From positions 62,001 through 126,000 of the forward strand of contig CACWSX010000003.1 in assembly GCA_902763615.1 (NCBI GenBank): a stretch of 64,000 bases of DNA, written 5' to 3'. Below the pieces are notes generated by a model that had not been told where the DNA came from, ran no database searches, and was given only the letters and a program-made list of their open reading frames with translations. Source of the DNA: an uncultured Prevotellaceae bacterium. GTDB lineage: Bacteria; Bacteroidota; Bacteroidia; Bacteroidales; Bacteroidaceae. Below are positions 19,319 to 29,600 of the stretch, piece by piece (the stretch's first letter is position 1; each line of letters opens with the position of its first letter). The position numbers and the translations under genes were made by a program.

Positions 19319-19376
19319 TACAAGGCCTCGTAACACTTTTATGAAGGCCTTGTAAAAAGTGTTACGAGGCCTTGTA
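19319..19376. repeat. 22-bp perfect inverted repeat element
   Basis: TACAAGGCCTCGTAACAC and the following TTTT (19319-19340) is repeated in inverse orientation at 19355-19376. The 14-nt centre (19341-19354) holds a third partial copy, AAGGCCTTGTA. A T-run precedes and an A-rich run follows. It lies between the divergent promoters. It could be a mobile palindromic (REP-like) unit, or a terminator or insulator between the two genes. No ORF is seen in it. Confidence 0.75.
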
Positions 19377-19459
19377 GCAAAAAATCTTAGGCCAAGCAAA
19401 AATGATGCTTATTTGAGAAATCCCCCAGAAACTCAAAAACGTATAGAAGAAAAGCAACA

Positions 19460-19525
19460 CGTAAACGTTTTAGTTTGTTTTCCGTGCGTAAATGACGCTA
19501 GGCAGGAATAAAATACCTAAATTTG
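19460..19525 (+). promoter_or_regulatory. pectin-regulon palindrome (site 3) and -7 box
   Basis: CGTAAACGTTTTAG at 19460-19473, with TAAATTTG at 19518-19525, 44 nt further on. No TTTG at -33. Drives the PL1 gene at 19554. The rest of the 19174-19553 gap holds the SGNH promoter and the inverted repeat. Confidence 0.6.
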
Positions 19526-19553
19526 CAGCGTAATTGCAAACTACGACTTATAT

Positions 19554-21728
19554 ATGAACAGAATTCTATCAACAGTAGTCCTGATCGTCATCGCTATGTC
19601 GATGAAGGCACAGACACAGGCTCCAGCTTTTCCTGGGGCCGAGGGACACGGACGTTATGTCACTGGCGGACGCGGTGGTGTGGTCCGTCATGTCACCAAC
19701 CTTAACGACAGTGGGACCGGATCTTTTCGTAGTGCCGTCAACGGTAGCGACAAAAAGATTGTGGTGTTTGATGTCGGTGGTGTCATTGCCCTGAAGAGTA
19801 ATATCAAAATCGGTGCTAACACGACCATTCTTGGTCAGACTGCCCCAGCCCCAGGTATCACCCTGCGCTATTTCACACTATCTACCGAAAGCAACAATAA
19901 CATCATCGTACGCTTTTTACGGTGCCGACGCGGACAAGAGAAGAATGCTAACGACGGGGCCGATGCAGCCACAGGACGCCACTCCACCGGCATCATCTTC
20001 GACCATTGTTCCTTCTCATGGAGCATCGACGAGGTGGCATCGTTCTATGACAACAACAACTTCACCATGCAGTGGTGTACCATCGGTGAGAGCCTCAACA
20101 ATGCAGGTCACGGCAAAGGGGCTCACGGCTATGGCGGCATTTGGGGCGGAAAGCTCGCCTCACTGCATCACAACCTTATCTGCCACGTCAACAACCGCTC
20201 ACCCCGTTTCAATGGCGCTCGTTATAACTGGACCGGTTACACTGGCAACAAGCTCTACAGCGAATGCAAATGGGAGAATGCCGTTCAGGCCGAGAACGTG
20301 GACTACCGCAACTGCGTGGTCTATAATGCCGACGGCTGTTATGGAGGTCCTGGTGGTGGCCAAATAAACATGGTGGGCAATTATTTGAAGAGTGGACCTG
20401 CCGCCAATATCACCAAACTGACGCAGGTCACCGTCGGGGCTTCGGGAAATGCCGAAGGCTACCCTATCTACTGGGACATGACCAGCCGATATTATGTGGA
20501 CGATAATGTGATTGACGATCATTCGGCCGGATGGGATCAGTTTAAATATGACAGTGGCACAATTGAGCACGACGGGAAACGCTACTCTCTGGACCCCAAT
20601 CACTACAACGGAAACGATGAAACGTATCTGAGTGTCGATGGCAAAGACTATATCTGCATGCAACTCGACGAGCCTGCCCCCGCAGGCGAGGTAACCACCC
20701 ATTCAGCTGCCGTTGCATTCGAGAAGGTGCTGACCTATAGCGGAGCCTCGCTCAATATGGACAATGTCGATGCGCGCTATTTCTCTGAAGTCCGTAACGG
20801 CACTGCCACTTACGCCGGATCGGTCACGAAGAAGAAAGGACGTATCGATCTCGTATCCGATGTCAACGGCTACACAGAGGAGAATTTTGGCACTGGCAGT
20901 CGTGAGGCCGGTTTCGATACCGACAAAGACGGCATCCCCGATGCGTGGGAGAGTGCCAATGGTCTCGACCCCAACAACCCCACCGATGCCATTGCTACGA
21001 CCCTCGATCCTGCAGGTTTCTACACGAACATCGAAGTGTATGCCAACTCGCTGGTACAACACATAATGTTGGCCGGTAACGAAGACGCCAAGGATGCCGC
21101 GAAAGAGTACTACCCTGCCTATAAACAGGAAGACGGCACAATAGTCGAGGCCATCAACACCCTCGGCGCCGACCTCAGTGGCGGTGGTGGCGATGAGCCG
21201 GGCATAGAGGCCAAGACTGTCACAGTAACCTTCAACGGCAGCGATATAGAGTCGGAATCGGGCTATTTCACCTATGGTGACGGCAAGCACAATTTCAATA
21301 CCAAGTTTGCCGGTAATTACAATGGTCAGGCGTTTTCGCAGGGTCTGAAGATGGAGGGGACCACCCTTGTCAAGTTCACCACCACAGCCAAGGCCACGGT
21401 TACCATTGTCCAATCCACCTGGAGCGAGCACACCCTTAAATTCGATGGCTCCGAGTTGCCCCTTACCACGGCCAATACACCTGACAACAGTGAAGGCGTT
21501 CGTGTCTATTCTCTGTCTAATGTCGCTGCTGGCAACCATCAGATTGAGCGTGGTAGCGGCGAGAGTGGTATTCTCCTCGTCGAAGTCCACGAAGGCACCA
21601 ACACTGCCATCAAGAATATCAAGGTTAATGTCACAGAAGATACCACATACAACCTTGTTGGTCAACGTGCCGATGCGCACTATAAAGGGATCGTTATCCG
21701 CAATGGCATCAGGTTGGTTCAAAAATGA
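19554..21728 (+). CDS. PL1 pectate lyase with Ca-binding repeat and C-terminal module
   Basis: Cleaves homogalacturonan by beta-elimination. The 724 residues comprise a signal peptide (about 1-18), a PL1 beta-helix (about 24-330: FPGAEGHGRYVTGGRGG, FDHCSFSWSIDE, and NNRSPRFNGAR matching the catalytic RxPR segment), a thrombospondin type 3-like Ca site DTDKDGIPDAWES (about 456), and a beta-sandwich module (about 555-690: VTVTFNGSDIES, ATVTIVQS, HQIERGSGESG) similar to modules in the pectinesterase at 21892. It ends with the sorting-like tail YNLVGQRADAHYKG. Has its own regulated promoter and a terminator directly downstream. Confidence 0.85.
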   Translation: MNRILSTVVLIVIAMSMKAQTQAPAFPGAEGHGRYVTGGRGGVVRHVTNLNDSGTGSFRSAVNGSDKKIVVFDVGGVIALKSNIKIGANTTILGQTAPAPGITLRYFTLSTESNNNIIVRFLRCRRGQEKNANDGADAATGRHSTGIIFDHCSFSWSIDEVASFYDNNNFTMQWCTIGESLNNAGHGKGAHGYGGIWGGKLASLHHNLICHVNNRSPRFNGARYNWTGYTGNKLYSECKWENAVQAENVDYRNCVVYNADGCYGGPGGGQINMVGNYLKSGPAANITKLTQVTVGASGNAEGYPIYWDMTSRYYVDDNVIDDHSAGWDQFKYDSGTIEHDGKRYSLDPNHYNGNDETYLSVDGKDYICMQLDEPAPAGEVTTHSAAVAFEKVLTYSGASLNMDNVDARYFSEVRNGTATYAGSVTKKKGRIDLVSDVNGYTEENFGTGSREAGFDTDKDGIPDAWESANGLDPNNPTDAIATTLDPAGFYTNIEVYANSLVQHIMLAGNEDAKDAAKEYYPAYKQEDGTIVEAINTLGADLSGGGGDEPGIEAKTVTVTFNGSDIESESGYFTYGDGKHNFNTKFAGNYNGQAFSQGLKMEGTTLVKFTTTAKATVTIVQSTWSEHTLKFDGSELPLTTANTPDNSEGVRVYSLSNVAAGNHQIERGSGESGILLVEVHEGTNTAIKNIKVNVTEDTTYNLVGQRADAHYKGIVIRNGIRLVQK

Positions 21729-21733
21729 TTAAT

Positions 21734-21766
21734 AATAGGGACGTTGATGGCACGTCCCTATTTTTT
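21734..21766 (+). terminator. terminator after the PL1 gene
   Basis: An 11-bp stem, AATAGGGACGT (21734-21744) with ACGTCCCTATT (21752-21762), a 7-nt loop, and a T-run at 21761-21766. Confidence 0.8.
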
Positions 21767-21775
21767 ACCATCTTA

Positions 21776-21842
21776 CGTAAACGATTACGACAACAATAGC
21801 TTACCATAACACATGCATTATAAATAATAATGTGTATCTTTG
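21776..21842 (+). promoter_or_regulatory. pectin-regulon palindrome (site 4) and -7 box
   Basis: CGTAAACGATTACG at 21776-21789, with TATCTTTG at 21835-21842, 45 nt further on. No TTTG at -33. It starts 10 nt after the terminator of the preceding gene and drives the pectinesterase. Confidence 0.65.
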
Positions 21843-21891
21843 CGCTCAAGAAACGAATATAACCATACATTAACACTAATAATATCTTTTT

Positions 21892-24800
21892 ATGCTAACA
21901 CAACAGATGAAGCAAATGCTCGTGATGTTCCTGGCCATGCTGGGAATGTCACAAGTCGCTACGGCTGCTGACTTCAAGGACTTCAGCGTGATTGTCAACA
22001 ATCAGGATGGTACCCTGCTGACCGCCGAAGAGCAGAGCCAGGGCACAGCCGTTGAGTTCGGTGTGGCAGTAGCTGCCGACGGCAAAGTGAGCCGTGTGGC
22101 TGCTGACGATGCCAGCGCCGTCGCAACCGTGAGTGGTAAGTATCACAGCGATCATGGCTGCACGGCCCTGAAAGTGGTGGTACCCAATGTGACTAACGTG
22201 AAAATCGCTGTGGGACAATGTACCTACAGCAGCAAGGCCGTTAAGGTGACCAACGCCAATGGCGAGGAAGTGGCCACCAAGACCCCATCGTCACCCGCCT
22301 GTTGGAAGAACGACCGCAACAACGTCGACGTGCTCTACTATACCGGCGAGGCTACAACGCTCACTATCACCGGAATGAGCTATTGTCCCTACGTGGCCGT
22401 AAGTGCCATGACCGAGGAAGAGATTGCCCAGCTGAACACCGAGTTCACGCTGACCTATTTCGATACCGACGGTAAGACAAGCCTCGGCATCCAGAAGGTA
22501 AAGGGCCAGACGGCCATCGGCGAGTTTGCCTTTGGCGCGGATGACATCACCCAGTTGGATGGTGTTATGTTCCGCGGCTGGTTTACCGCTCTTAAGGGTG
22601 GTAAGAAGATCAAGGTGACCGACAAGGTGGAGAGCGACATGAGCCTCTATGCTGTTGTCACACCTATGGAGATTCCTGACAATCAGTCGGCTTATGCTTA
22701 CGACATGACAACCGACGCCTTCGATCCCGCTGACCATGAGTGCATCGAGATTGCTGACGGCGGTTACTACTATAACAACCACGGCTGGACCTTCGGCCCT
22801 GGCCAGACCATCAACCTCTGGGTAGGCGGCAATGCCACCATTACCATCGGTGGTTGCGCTTATTCGAGCGGCGAGCCCATCATTATTACTGATGAAGCAG
22901 GCAACAACGTTGGCTCCATAAGTGGCAAGAACGACTCTGACGGCGGACAGAACACTTTCGAGTATTTAGGTCCTGCTGCCAAGCTGACACTGACCTTCGG
23001 CGGTCGTGATTATATTCACAGCGTGGCTATCGCCAACCACAGCAAGAGCCAGGAACTGGCTAAACTCGACAACGAGCCTGTGACAGCAACCTTCGCCTTC
23101 GGTGCAGGAGAAGACGGCCAGCAGGCTGAGTTTGGCAATGCCAACAAGTACTTTGTGACCAGCAAGGTGACCTACGGTAGCAACCTGTGGATCAAGGATG
23201 CCAATTCGAACATGACACGCTTTGAGCCATATACTCAGCAGAACGAAGGCGAGAGCGGCACTGCTGCCGATGAGACGAACGCCATCAAGTTCCTCATCCA
23301 GCCCAACTTCGGACTGACCTTCACTCCGAAGAAGGTGTCGCTGAAGACCACCCGTTTCGGTACCGACAACGGTCTGATCGATGTCTCTTGGGAGAATCCC
23401 GATAAGACCACCGTATCGTTGGCCGTAGGTGTGAAGCCCACTCGTAACAACGCAAGCCCCAGCTACTCGGAGCTCTCTTACGACATCACAGGTGCTACAC
23501 CTGCTGAGGGAACTTGCGGCCTGCTGATCAACCTCTATCACCTGCAGAGCGCCAAACAGATCGGCTTCCGCGATATCGTAATCGAAGGAACGCTCAGCGG
23601 ACAGGAGAAGGAAGTGCCCGTGCTGGCAACCATCACCATCAACGGCACTGAGTACAACGTAGAGAAGGTGTTCGGCGATGCCTACGAGGCAGAAATGGAA
23701 CTCTCTAAGAAAGACAAGATGGTCAGCGAGACCAACCCCATCGAGGCCACTGCCACCAAGGGTGAGATCGGTATCATCAGCTATGTGGGCGACGAGACCA
23801 AGTGTACCGTCACCATCCCGATGACACAGGGTAGCACCCAGGTTGACTATGTGCTCAACATCGTGCAGAAGCCCGACTTCACGCTGACCTATATCGACAC
23901 CGACAAGAAGACCGTTCTCGGCGAATTCAAGCGTGAGAAGGACGAGGCCATCGGCAAGTTCGACATCGATCCTTCAAAGGCTACTGCTGAGGAAGGTACG
24001 AAGGTACGCGGCTGGTTCAAGATGACCGCCGGTGGTGAGAAATACACCGCAGAGACCATCGTGACTGGCAACATCACTCTTTATGCTGTCTCTACTGAGA
24101 TCGAGACCACTAGCACCCATAAGAAGTATGTCTTCGACCTGACCGACAAACTCTTCGACGCTGCCGACCACGAGGCCTTCAATCCCTCGGGCAACTACTA
24201 CTGGCACGACGGTCAGCACGGTTGGGCATTCAAGAAGGATGACAACAACAAGATCGACCTGCTCGTAGGTCCGAAGGCCACTGTTTCCGTGATTCTCTGC
24301 CGTTACGGTAGCGCCGACGACATCGAGATTCTCGACGCTAAGGGTCAGAAACTCGGTACACTCCCCGGTATGAACAAGGAAGAAGCAGACGGCGAGATTG
24401 TTGCCTTCAACTACGAGGGCGAGCCTGGCACCATCACCCTGAAGCTGAACACCTCTGGTGAGATGTATTTGCATGGTGTGAAGATCGTGAATACTGCTGA
24501 GACCAACTACGAGAGTCAGGGTCGCTGGTACTTCGTGAAGCCCGGCAATGCAGAAAGTCTGCTCGACGTGCTCGACATCGTCAATGGCACCAATGCCGCC
24601 AAGGATGCAGAACGCTCGTTCATCTATCTGCCCAACGGCGTCTACGACCTCAACGAGACCGTGAAGACCCTTATCAGCGGACATAACATCTCAATCATCG
24701 GACAGTCGATGGACAAGACCATCATCGTGACCGCTCCCGACAAGAGCATCGAGGGTCTGGGTAAGGCCGACATGTTCCAGAACAGCGGTTCAAACCTCTA

Positions 24801-26325
24801 TCTGCAGGATCTGACGTTGCAGAACGCCCTCGACTACTACCAGGCTGGCTCTGCCGGACGTGCTGCCGTGCTGCAGGACAGCGGTAACCGCACCATCGGT
24901 AAGCGTGTGCGCATGCTCTCTTATCAAGACACCTACTATTCCTCGAACAGCAGTCAGCAAGCATACTGGGAGGATTGCGACATCCACGGTACCGTAGACT
25001 TCATCTGCGGCGGTGGTGATATCCGCTTCCAGAATACCACTATCTCACTCGAGCCACGTGCCCTCGACGGCAAGGGCGGTCGTACCGTTACCGCTCCCAC
25101 CACCGTAACCAACTTCGGTTACGTGTTCGACAACTGTAAGGTGGTTGATCTCGCCGAGGGTAAGGGCGACTGGAACTTCGGCCGTACCTGGCAGAAGGAA
25201 CCAATCTGTATCTGGCTCAACACCACGCTCGATGAGAATGCCCAGAAGACACTCGTCGGTTCGCGCTGGACACAGAAGGGTATGAATAACACCGATCCGA
25301 AGGTGTTCGGTGAATACGGCACAAAGGATATCAACGGTACCAACATCACCCCGCAGAGCAACAAGATTACTTCGTTTGGCGGTACCTTCGAGACCATCCT
25401 CACAGCTGATCAGGCTGCCAACTACACCTACGACATGATGTTTAAGAACAACATCGAGAAACCTTGGGATCCCGCCGCTTTGACGGCTCAGGTGGCTGCG
25501 CCTACGAATGTGAAGCTCGCCGGCACGAAGCTGACCTGGAATGCCGATAAGAACGTGAACACCTGGGTTGTGATGAAGAACGGCCAGATCTTCGGCATTG
25601 CTAACACACCGGGATTCACCGTTGATGATGCCAACGCCACCTATGCTGTACGTGCAGCCAATAAGATGGGCGGACTGAGCGAGGCCACCTCAACCCCGAC
25701 TTTCGTTGTATTGGCTGATTCATATTATGGCACCTTCTACGACTCAGAGAACAGCTACGCTCTGCCGAAGGGTCTGAAGGCTTATGTAGTGACTTCAAAC
25801 ACAGACGACCAACTGACCTATACAGAACTCACCGATGCGATTCCCGCAGGAACAGCCGTTCTGCTGAAGGGTGAGAAGAATCATGGCAAGAAGTATGAGC
25901 TGACCCCCACCGAGGCCGCCCTCTACATCGGCCAGAACCTGTTGGTGGGTAGCGACGTGAACACCCTCACCTACTCGCTGATTAAGATGCCATGCCTCTT
26001 CTATAAGCTCGCCTACGGACCCTCTAACACAAAGTATGCCCATACCTTCGGTTGGTACTGGGGTGCCGAAGAGGGTGAAGCCTTTGAGATCGAAGGTCGC
26101 CATGCCTGGCTCGCCATCCCGAAGACGGCAGCAGCCCGTATGTATGCCATCTTCAACGGCAAGGATGCGACCGCTATTGAGTTGCCGGCAGCCGATGATA
26201 ATGCATCGGATGACATCTACAACTTGAACGGTCAAAGGCTACGGGTAGGCGACCGCAGGTCGGGAATGCGAGTAAAGGCTCCTGGATTGTATATCCGTAA
26301 TAACAAAAAAGTAATCATTAAATAA
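21892..26325 (+). CDS. large modular secreted pectin methylesterase (CE8)
   Basis: Removes methyl esters from homogalacturonan, preparing it for the Ca-dependent lyases encoded nearby. The 1477 residues contain: a signal peptide (about 1-25); three related beta-sandwich modules (about 30-180, 275-385, 745-870; each with a pattern like TVxIxxCxYSS...G); two InlB-like linkers (about 186-265 and 664-735, LTYxDTDxKTxLG...RGWF); a CE8 beta-helix (about 876-1150) with catalytic D in SYQDTYYSS (about 1013), D in GTVDFICGGGD (about 1036) and the Arg of FGRTW (about 1095); a fibronectin-like region (about 1200); and a tail YNLNGQRL...GLYIRNNKKV. Such long extensions suggest a surface-attached, multivalent pectin binder. 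Only the CE8 and linker assignments are firm. Confidence 0.85.
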   Translation: MLTQQMKQMLVMFLAMLGMSQVATAADFKDFSVIVNNQDGTLLTAEEQSQGTAVEFGVAVAADGKVSRVAADDASAVATVSGKYHSDHGCTALKVVVPNVTNVKIAVGQCTYSSKAVKVTNANGEEVATKTPSSPACWKNDRNNVDVLYYTGEATTLTITGMSYCPYVAVSAMTEEEIAQLNTEFTLTYFDTDGKTSLGIQKVKGQTAIGEFAFGADDITQLDGVMFRGWFTALKGGKKIKVTDKVESDMSLYAVVTPMEIPDNQSAYAYDMTTDAFDPADHECIEIADGGYYYNNHGWTFGPGQTINLWVGGNATITIGGCAYSSGEPIIITDEAGNNVGSISGKNDSDGGQNTFEYLGPAAKLTLTFGGRDYIHSVAIANHSKSQELAKLDNEPVTATFAFGAGEDGQQAEFGNANKYFVTSKVTYGSNLWIKDANSNMTRFEPYTQQNEGESGTAADETNAIKFLIQPNFGLTFTPKKVSLKTTRFGTDNGLIDVSWENPDKTTVSLAVGVKPTRNNASPSYSELSYDITGATPAEGTCGLLINLYHLQSAKQIGFRDIVIEGTLSGQEKEVPVLATITINGTEYNVEKVFGDAYEAEMELSKKDKMVSETNPIEATATKGEIGIISYVGDETKCTVTIPMTQGSTQVDYVLNIVQKPDFTLTYIDTDKKTVLGEFKREKDEAIGKFDIDPSKATAEEGTKVRGWFKMTAGGEKYTAETIVTGNITLYAVSTEIETTSTHKKYVFDLTDKLFDAADHEAFNPSGNYYWHDGQHGWAFKKDDNNKIDLLVGPKATVSVILCRYGSADDIEILDAKGQKLGTLPGMNKEEADGEIVAFNYEGEPGTITLKLNTSGEMYLHGVKIVNTAETNYESQGRWYFVKPGNAESLLDVLDIVNGTNAAKDAERSFIYLPNGVYDLNETVKTLISGHNISIIGQSMDKTIIVTAPDKSIEGLGKADMFQNSGSNLYLQDLTLQNALDYYQAGSAGRAAVLQDSGNRTIGKRVRMLSYQDTYYSSNSSQQAYWEDCDIHGTVDFICGGGDIRFQNTTISLEPRALDGKGGRTVTAPTTVTNFGYVFDNCKVVDLAEGKGDWNFGRTWQKEPICIWLNTTLDENAQKTLVGSRWTQKGMNNTDPKVFGEYGTKDINGTNITPQSNKITSFGGTFETILTADQAANYTYDMMFKNNIEKPWDPAALTAQVAAPTNVKLAGTKLTWNADKNVNTWVVMKNGQIFGIANTPGFTVDDANATYAVRAANKMGGLSEATSTPTFVVLADSYYGTFYDSENSYALPKGLKAYVVTSNTDDQLTYTELTDAIPAGTAVLLKGEKNHGKKYELTPTEAALYIGQNLLVGSDVNTLTYSLIKMPCLFYKLAYGPSNTKYAHTFGWYWGAEEGEAFEIEGRHAWLAIPKTAAARMYAIFNGKDATAIELPAADDNASDDIYNLNGQRLRVGDRRSGMRVKAPGLYIRNNKKVIIK

Positions 26326-26334
26326 AAAAAGAAT

Positions 26335-26472
26335 ATGAAGAAATTTCTGATTATGCTTTGCATGGTCCTTGCCACACAGGTATTCATGGCCTGCTCCGCA
26401 GATGATAATCCCGTGGATACGACGCAAATGGACCATCCTCAGGATGTGGTGACGGATCAACCCGCCAATTAG
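26335..26472 (+). CDS. 45-residue putative lipoprotein
   Basis: A short frame begins 9 nt after the pectinesterase stop. Its protein opens with a lipoprotein signal peptide (MKKFLIMLCMVLATQVFMAC, lipobox VFMAC, C20), followed by 25 mostly polar, acidic residues (SADDNPVDTTQMDH...QPAN). It ends at TAG 26470-26472, just before a heptamer array and a terminator. Probably co-transcribed with the pectinesterase. No family recognised; it could be a surface peptide or an accessory factor for it. Confidence 0.6.
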   Translation: MKKFLIMLCMVLATQVFMACSADDNPVDTTQMDHPQDVVTDQPAN

Positions 26473-26473
26473 C

Positions 26474-26494
26474 AGATTGAAAATTGAAGATTGA
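26474..26494 (+). repeat. short heptamer array
   Basis: AGATTGA, AAATTGA, AGATTGA directly after the 45-residue lipoprotein gene and before its terminator. Confidence 0.6.
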
Positions 26495-26527
26495 AGGTGT
26501 AGTTCCACTGCGGACTACACCTTTTTT
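26494..26527 (+). terminator. terminator before susC 2
   Basis: Stem AAGGTGTAGT (26494-26503) with ACTACACCTT (26514-26523), a 10-nt loop that can partly pair, and six T at 26522-26527. Ends the pectinesterase/lipoprotein unit. Confidence 0.8.
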
Positions 26528-26602
26528 GAAAACGTTTACGGATGATTGGCAACAAAAATTAGGTTAATAATTTGGCGATATTAAAAAAAATTATTAACTT
26601 TG
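26527..26602 (+). promoter_or_regulatory. pectin-regulon palindrome (site 5) with full promoter
   Basis: TGAAAACGTTTACG at 26527-26540, TTTG at 26571-26574, 20 nt, then TAACTTTG at 26595-26602. The palindrome is 54 nt from the -7 box, about one helical turn further than in class I sites, and here a consensus -33 is present. Drives the susC 2 operon. Confidence 0.7.
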
Positions 26603-26670
26603 TCGCGAATTAAATGCTAATTTGCTAAATATCAATTTACTAATTAAATAATAACTTTAAAAAACAAGGT

Positions 26671-29600
26671 ATGAATCAAGCAATGAGACTATTGTGTAAA
26701 CTTTGCCTCTTAGCAGCATTCTTTGTGCTTGCACCGCCCGAGGTGCTGGCACAGACCATTGCGAAAGGCCAGGTTTTAGACTCAACAGGTGAGGCAGTCA
26801 TCGGTGCGACGGTTGTAGAGAAGGGAGATCCCAAGAATGCAGCTGTGACCGACTTCGACGGCAACTTTTCACTGACGCTGAAGAATGCGAAAACAGTGGT
26901 GATCTCCTACATCGGTATGGTGAGCCAGGAAGTAGCAGCTTCGCAGAACATGAAAGTCACCCTTCAGGACGACAATGCCGCCCTGGAGGAAGTGGTGGTC
27001 ATTGGTTACACCAGTAAGGCCCGCAAGGACCTGACAGGATCGGTGGGATCCGTGAGCGGTGCAAAACTGGCCGCAGTGCCCGTCACCTCGGCAGCCGTAG
27101 CCCTGCAGGGTAAGGTATCGGGCGTACAGGTAACGACCGTCGACGGTCAGCCCGGTGCCGACGTGAACATCCGCGTCCGTGGAGGTACGTCGGTGACTCA
27201 GTCCAACGAGCCGCTCTATATCGTAGACGGTTTCCAGGTGGACAACATCAACGATATTCCCCCGACGGATATTGCTTCTATCGACATTCTGAAGGATGCC
27301 TCCCTGACCGCCATCTATGGTTCGAAGGGTGGTAACGGTGTAGTGGTGGTAACCACCAAGAGTGCCAAGGAGGGCAAGGTGCAGGTGTCATTCAATGCCA
27401 ACCTGAACATCAGCCATCTGGCCAAGACACTGGATATTATGAACGCCCAGGACTTCGTGAACTACCAGTATCAGTGGCACGCTGCCGCCGGTACGCGTAA
27501 CTCCAACGCCAAGTTCTTCCGTTCGAACTTCGGTAACCCATACGACCTCGACATGTACTCCACCCTGCCCTCACACGACTGGCAGGACGAGGTGATGGGC
27601 GAGACGCCGGTGAACTACTCGGCCAATGTCACCATTGGCGGTGGTTCGGAGAAGGTGAAGTTCAACCTCTCGCTCACCAACAGCGAGGACAAGGGTATCA
27701 TCCTCGGTTCCGGCGTGCGCCGCACCAACCTGAACATGAAGACCAATGTGCAGCTCAGCGACAAGCTCTCGATGCAGTACAACCCCAAGTTCACCTTCCG
27801 TCGCGACAACGGTGCCGGCGGTAGCCATATCGGTACGGGTGGTATCATCGACGTGCTGAAATACCGACCCACCAACGGTCTGCGCGAGTTCGGCTATATC
27901 GATCCGGCCTATGCCGACCCCAACGAGGAGGAGCTCTTCACCTATACCAACCCGAAGAGCGACATCGCCATCAACCAGCTCATCAAGCACAGCTATACCT
28001 ATACCAACGGCCTCGCCTTCGACTGGAAGCCCCTGAAGGGACTCACCCTGCGCACAGAGGCTACCCTCGGACTGGGATGGACTGACAACAACCGCTTTTA
28101 TGGCGCGCTGACAAGTACAGGAAAGAAGAACAACAACCTGCCGGTAGCTCAGATTACTAACACCCGCAGGTTCAGCTATGTATGGACCAACACCGCTGTC
28201 TATAATTTCTCGGTGAAGGACACCCACAACTGGTCGTTCCTGTTGGGTCAGGAAATACAGGATTCTCAAACAACGACAACTTATATTCAGAGTCTGTATT
28301 TCCCCCGCAACTTCACCGCCCGTGAAGCTTGGAACAACATGTCGTTCGGTACGGCTTATGGAGACAGAACTGAACTGAGCACGGCCAATCGTACAGCTTC
28401 GTTCTTTGGACAGGCTAACTACAACTACAAACACCGTTACCTGCTTTCGGCCACTTTCCGTGCTGACGGTAGCACGAAATTCGCTCCCGGCTACCAGTGG
28501 GGCTATTTCCCCTCAGTATCAGGTGCATGGGTGATCTCTGAAGAACCCTTTATGAAAAATATCGAATGGATCAGTCAGCTGAAGCTCCGCGCAGCAATCG
28601 GTCTGGTGGGTAACAACAATATTGACAACGATATGTGGCGCATCCTCTATTCCATCAACTCCAACGGTGGTCCGGGCTTCGGCGAGCAGACACAGTATGG
28701 AGAGAAATACTACGGCAACAACGGCGGTGCCAAGTTCTCGAACGAGGAGATTAAGTGGGAAACCACCATCACCCGCAACCTGGCTGCCGATATCTCGCTG
28801 TTCAACGGTCGTGTGACCATCACCCCTGAGGTATATTGGAACACCACCCGCGATCTGCTCTACGACAGCTACCTCGACTCCACACTTGGTTACACCAGCC
28901 AGCAGCAGAACATCGGTCAGGTTACCAACAAGGGTATCGAGTTCTCCATCAGCGGCGACATTCTGCAGGGTAAGGACTATGTACTCTCGGCCAACATCAA
29001 CTTCGGTCTGAACAAGAAGAAGATCGACAAGCTCAACGGTACCGACGACGTGCTTTGGTACCAGAACGACAACTGGAAGTCGAGCTACAACGACTACTGT
29101 CTGAAAGTAGGCGACGAGGTGGGACTCATCTATGGTTTCGTCTACGACGGCCTCTATCAGTTTGACGAATTTTATTTCGACCCGCTGAACAACTACCAGG
29201 CTGTGCCATGGGGCTCATCAGCCGCCGACAACGGCACCAGTAGCGACCGTGCCCCACGCGAGGACGGCTATGTGACCGTGATCAACGATATCTCTGGCAG
29301 TTCGAACAGCGGTATCGCCACCCTGCCCGGCAAAATCAAGTTCAAGGATCTCGACGGCGACGGCCGCATCACAGAGAACGACCGTACCGTAATCGGTAAT
29401 ACCAACCCGAAAATCCAGGGCGGTTTCGGTCTGAGCGGCCAGTGGAAGGATTTTGACTTCACGGCCAACTTTACCTACATGCTTGACTTCGATATCAACA
29501 ATGCGACAGCCTATACCCTTTCTGCCTCGGAGAGCAACAAGAATAATTTCTATAATGTGCTCAAAGATTTCAGAAACGGCTGGCAGTATAATGATATCGA

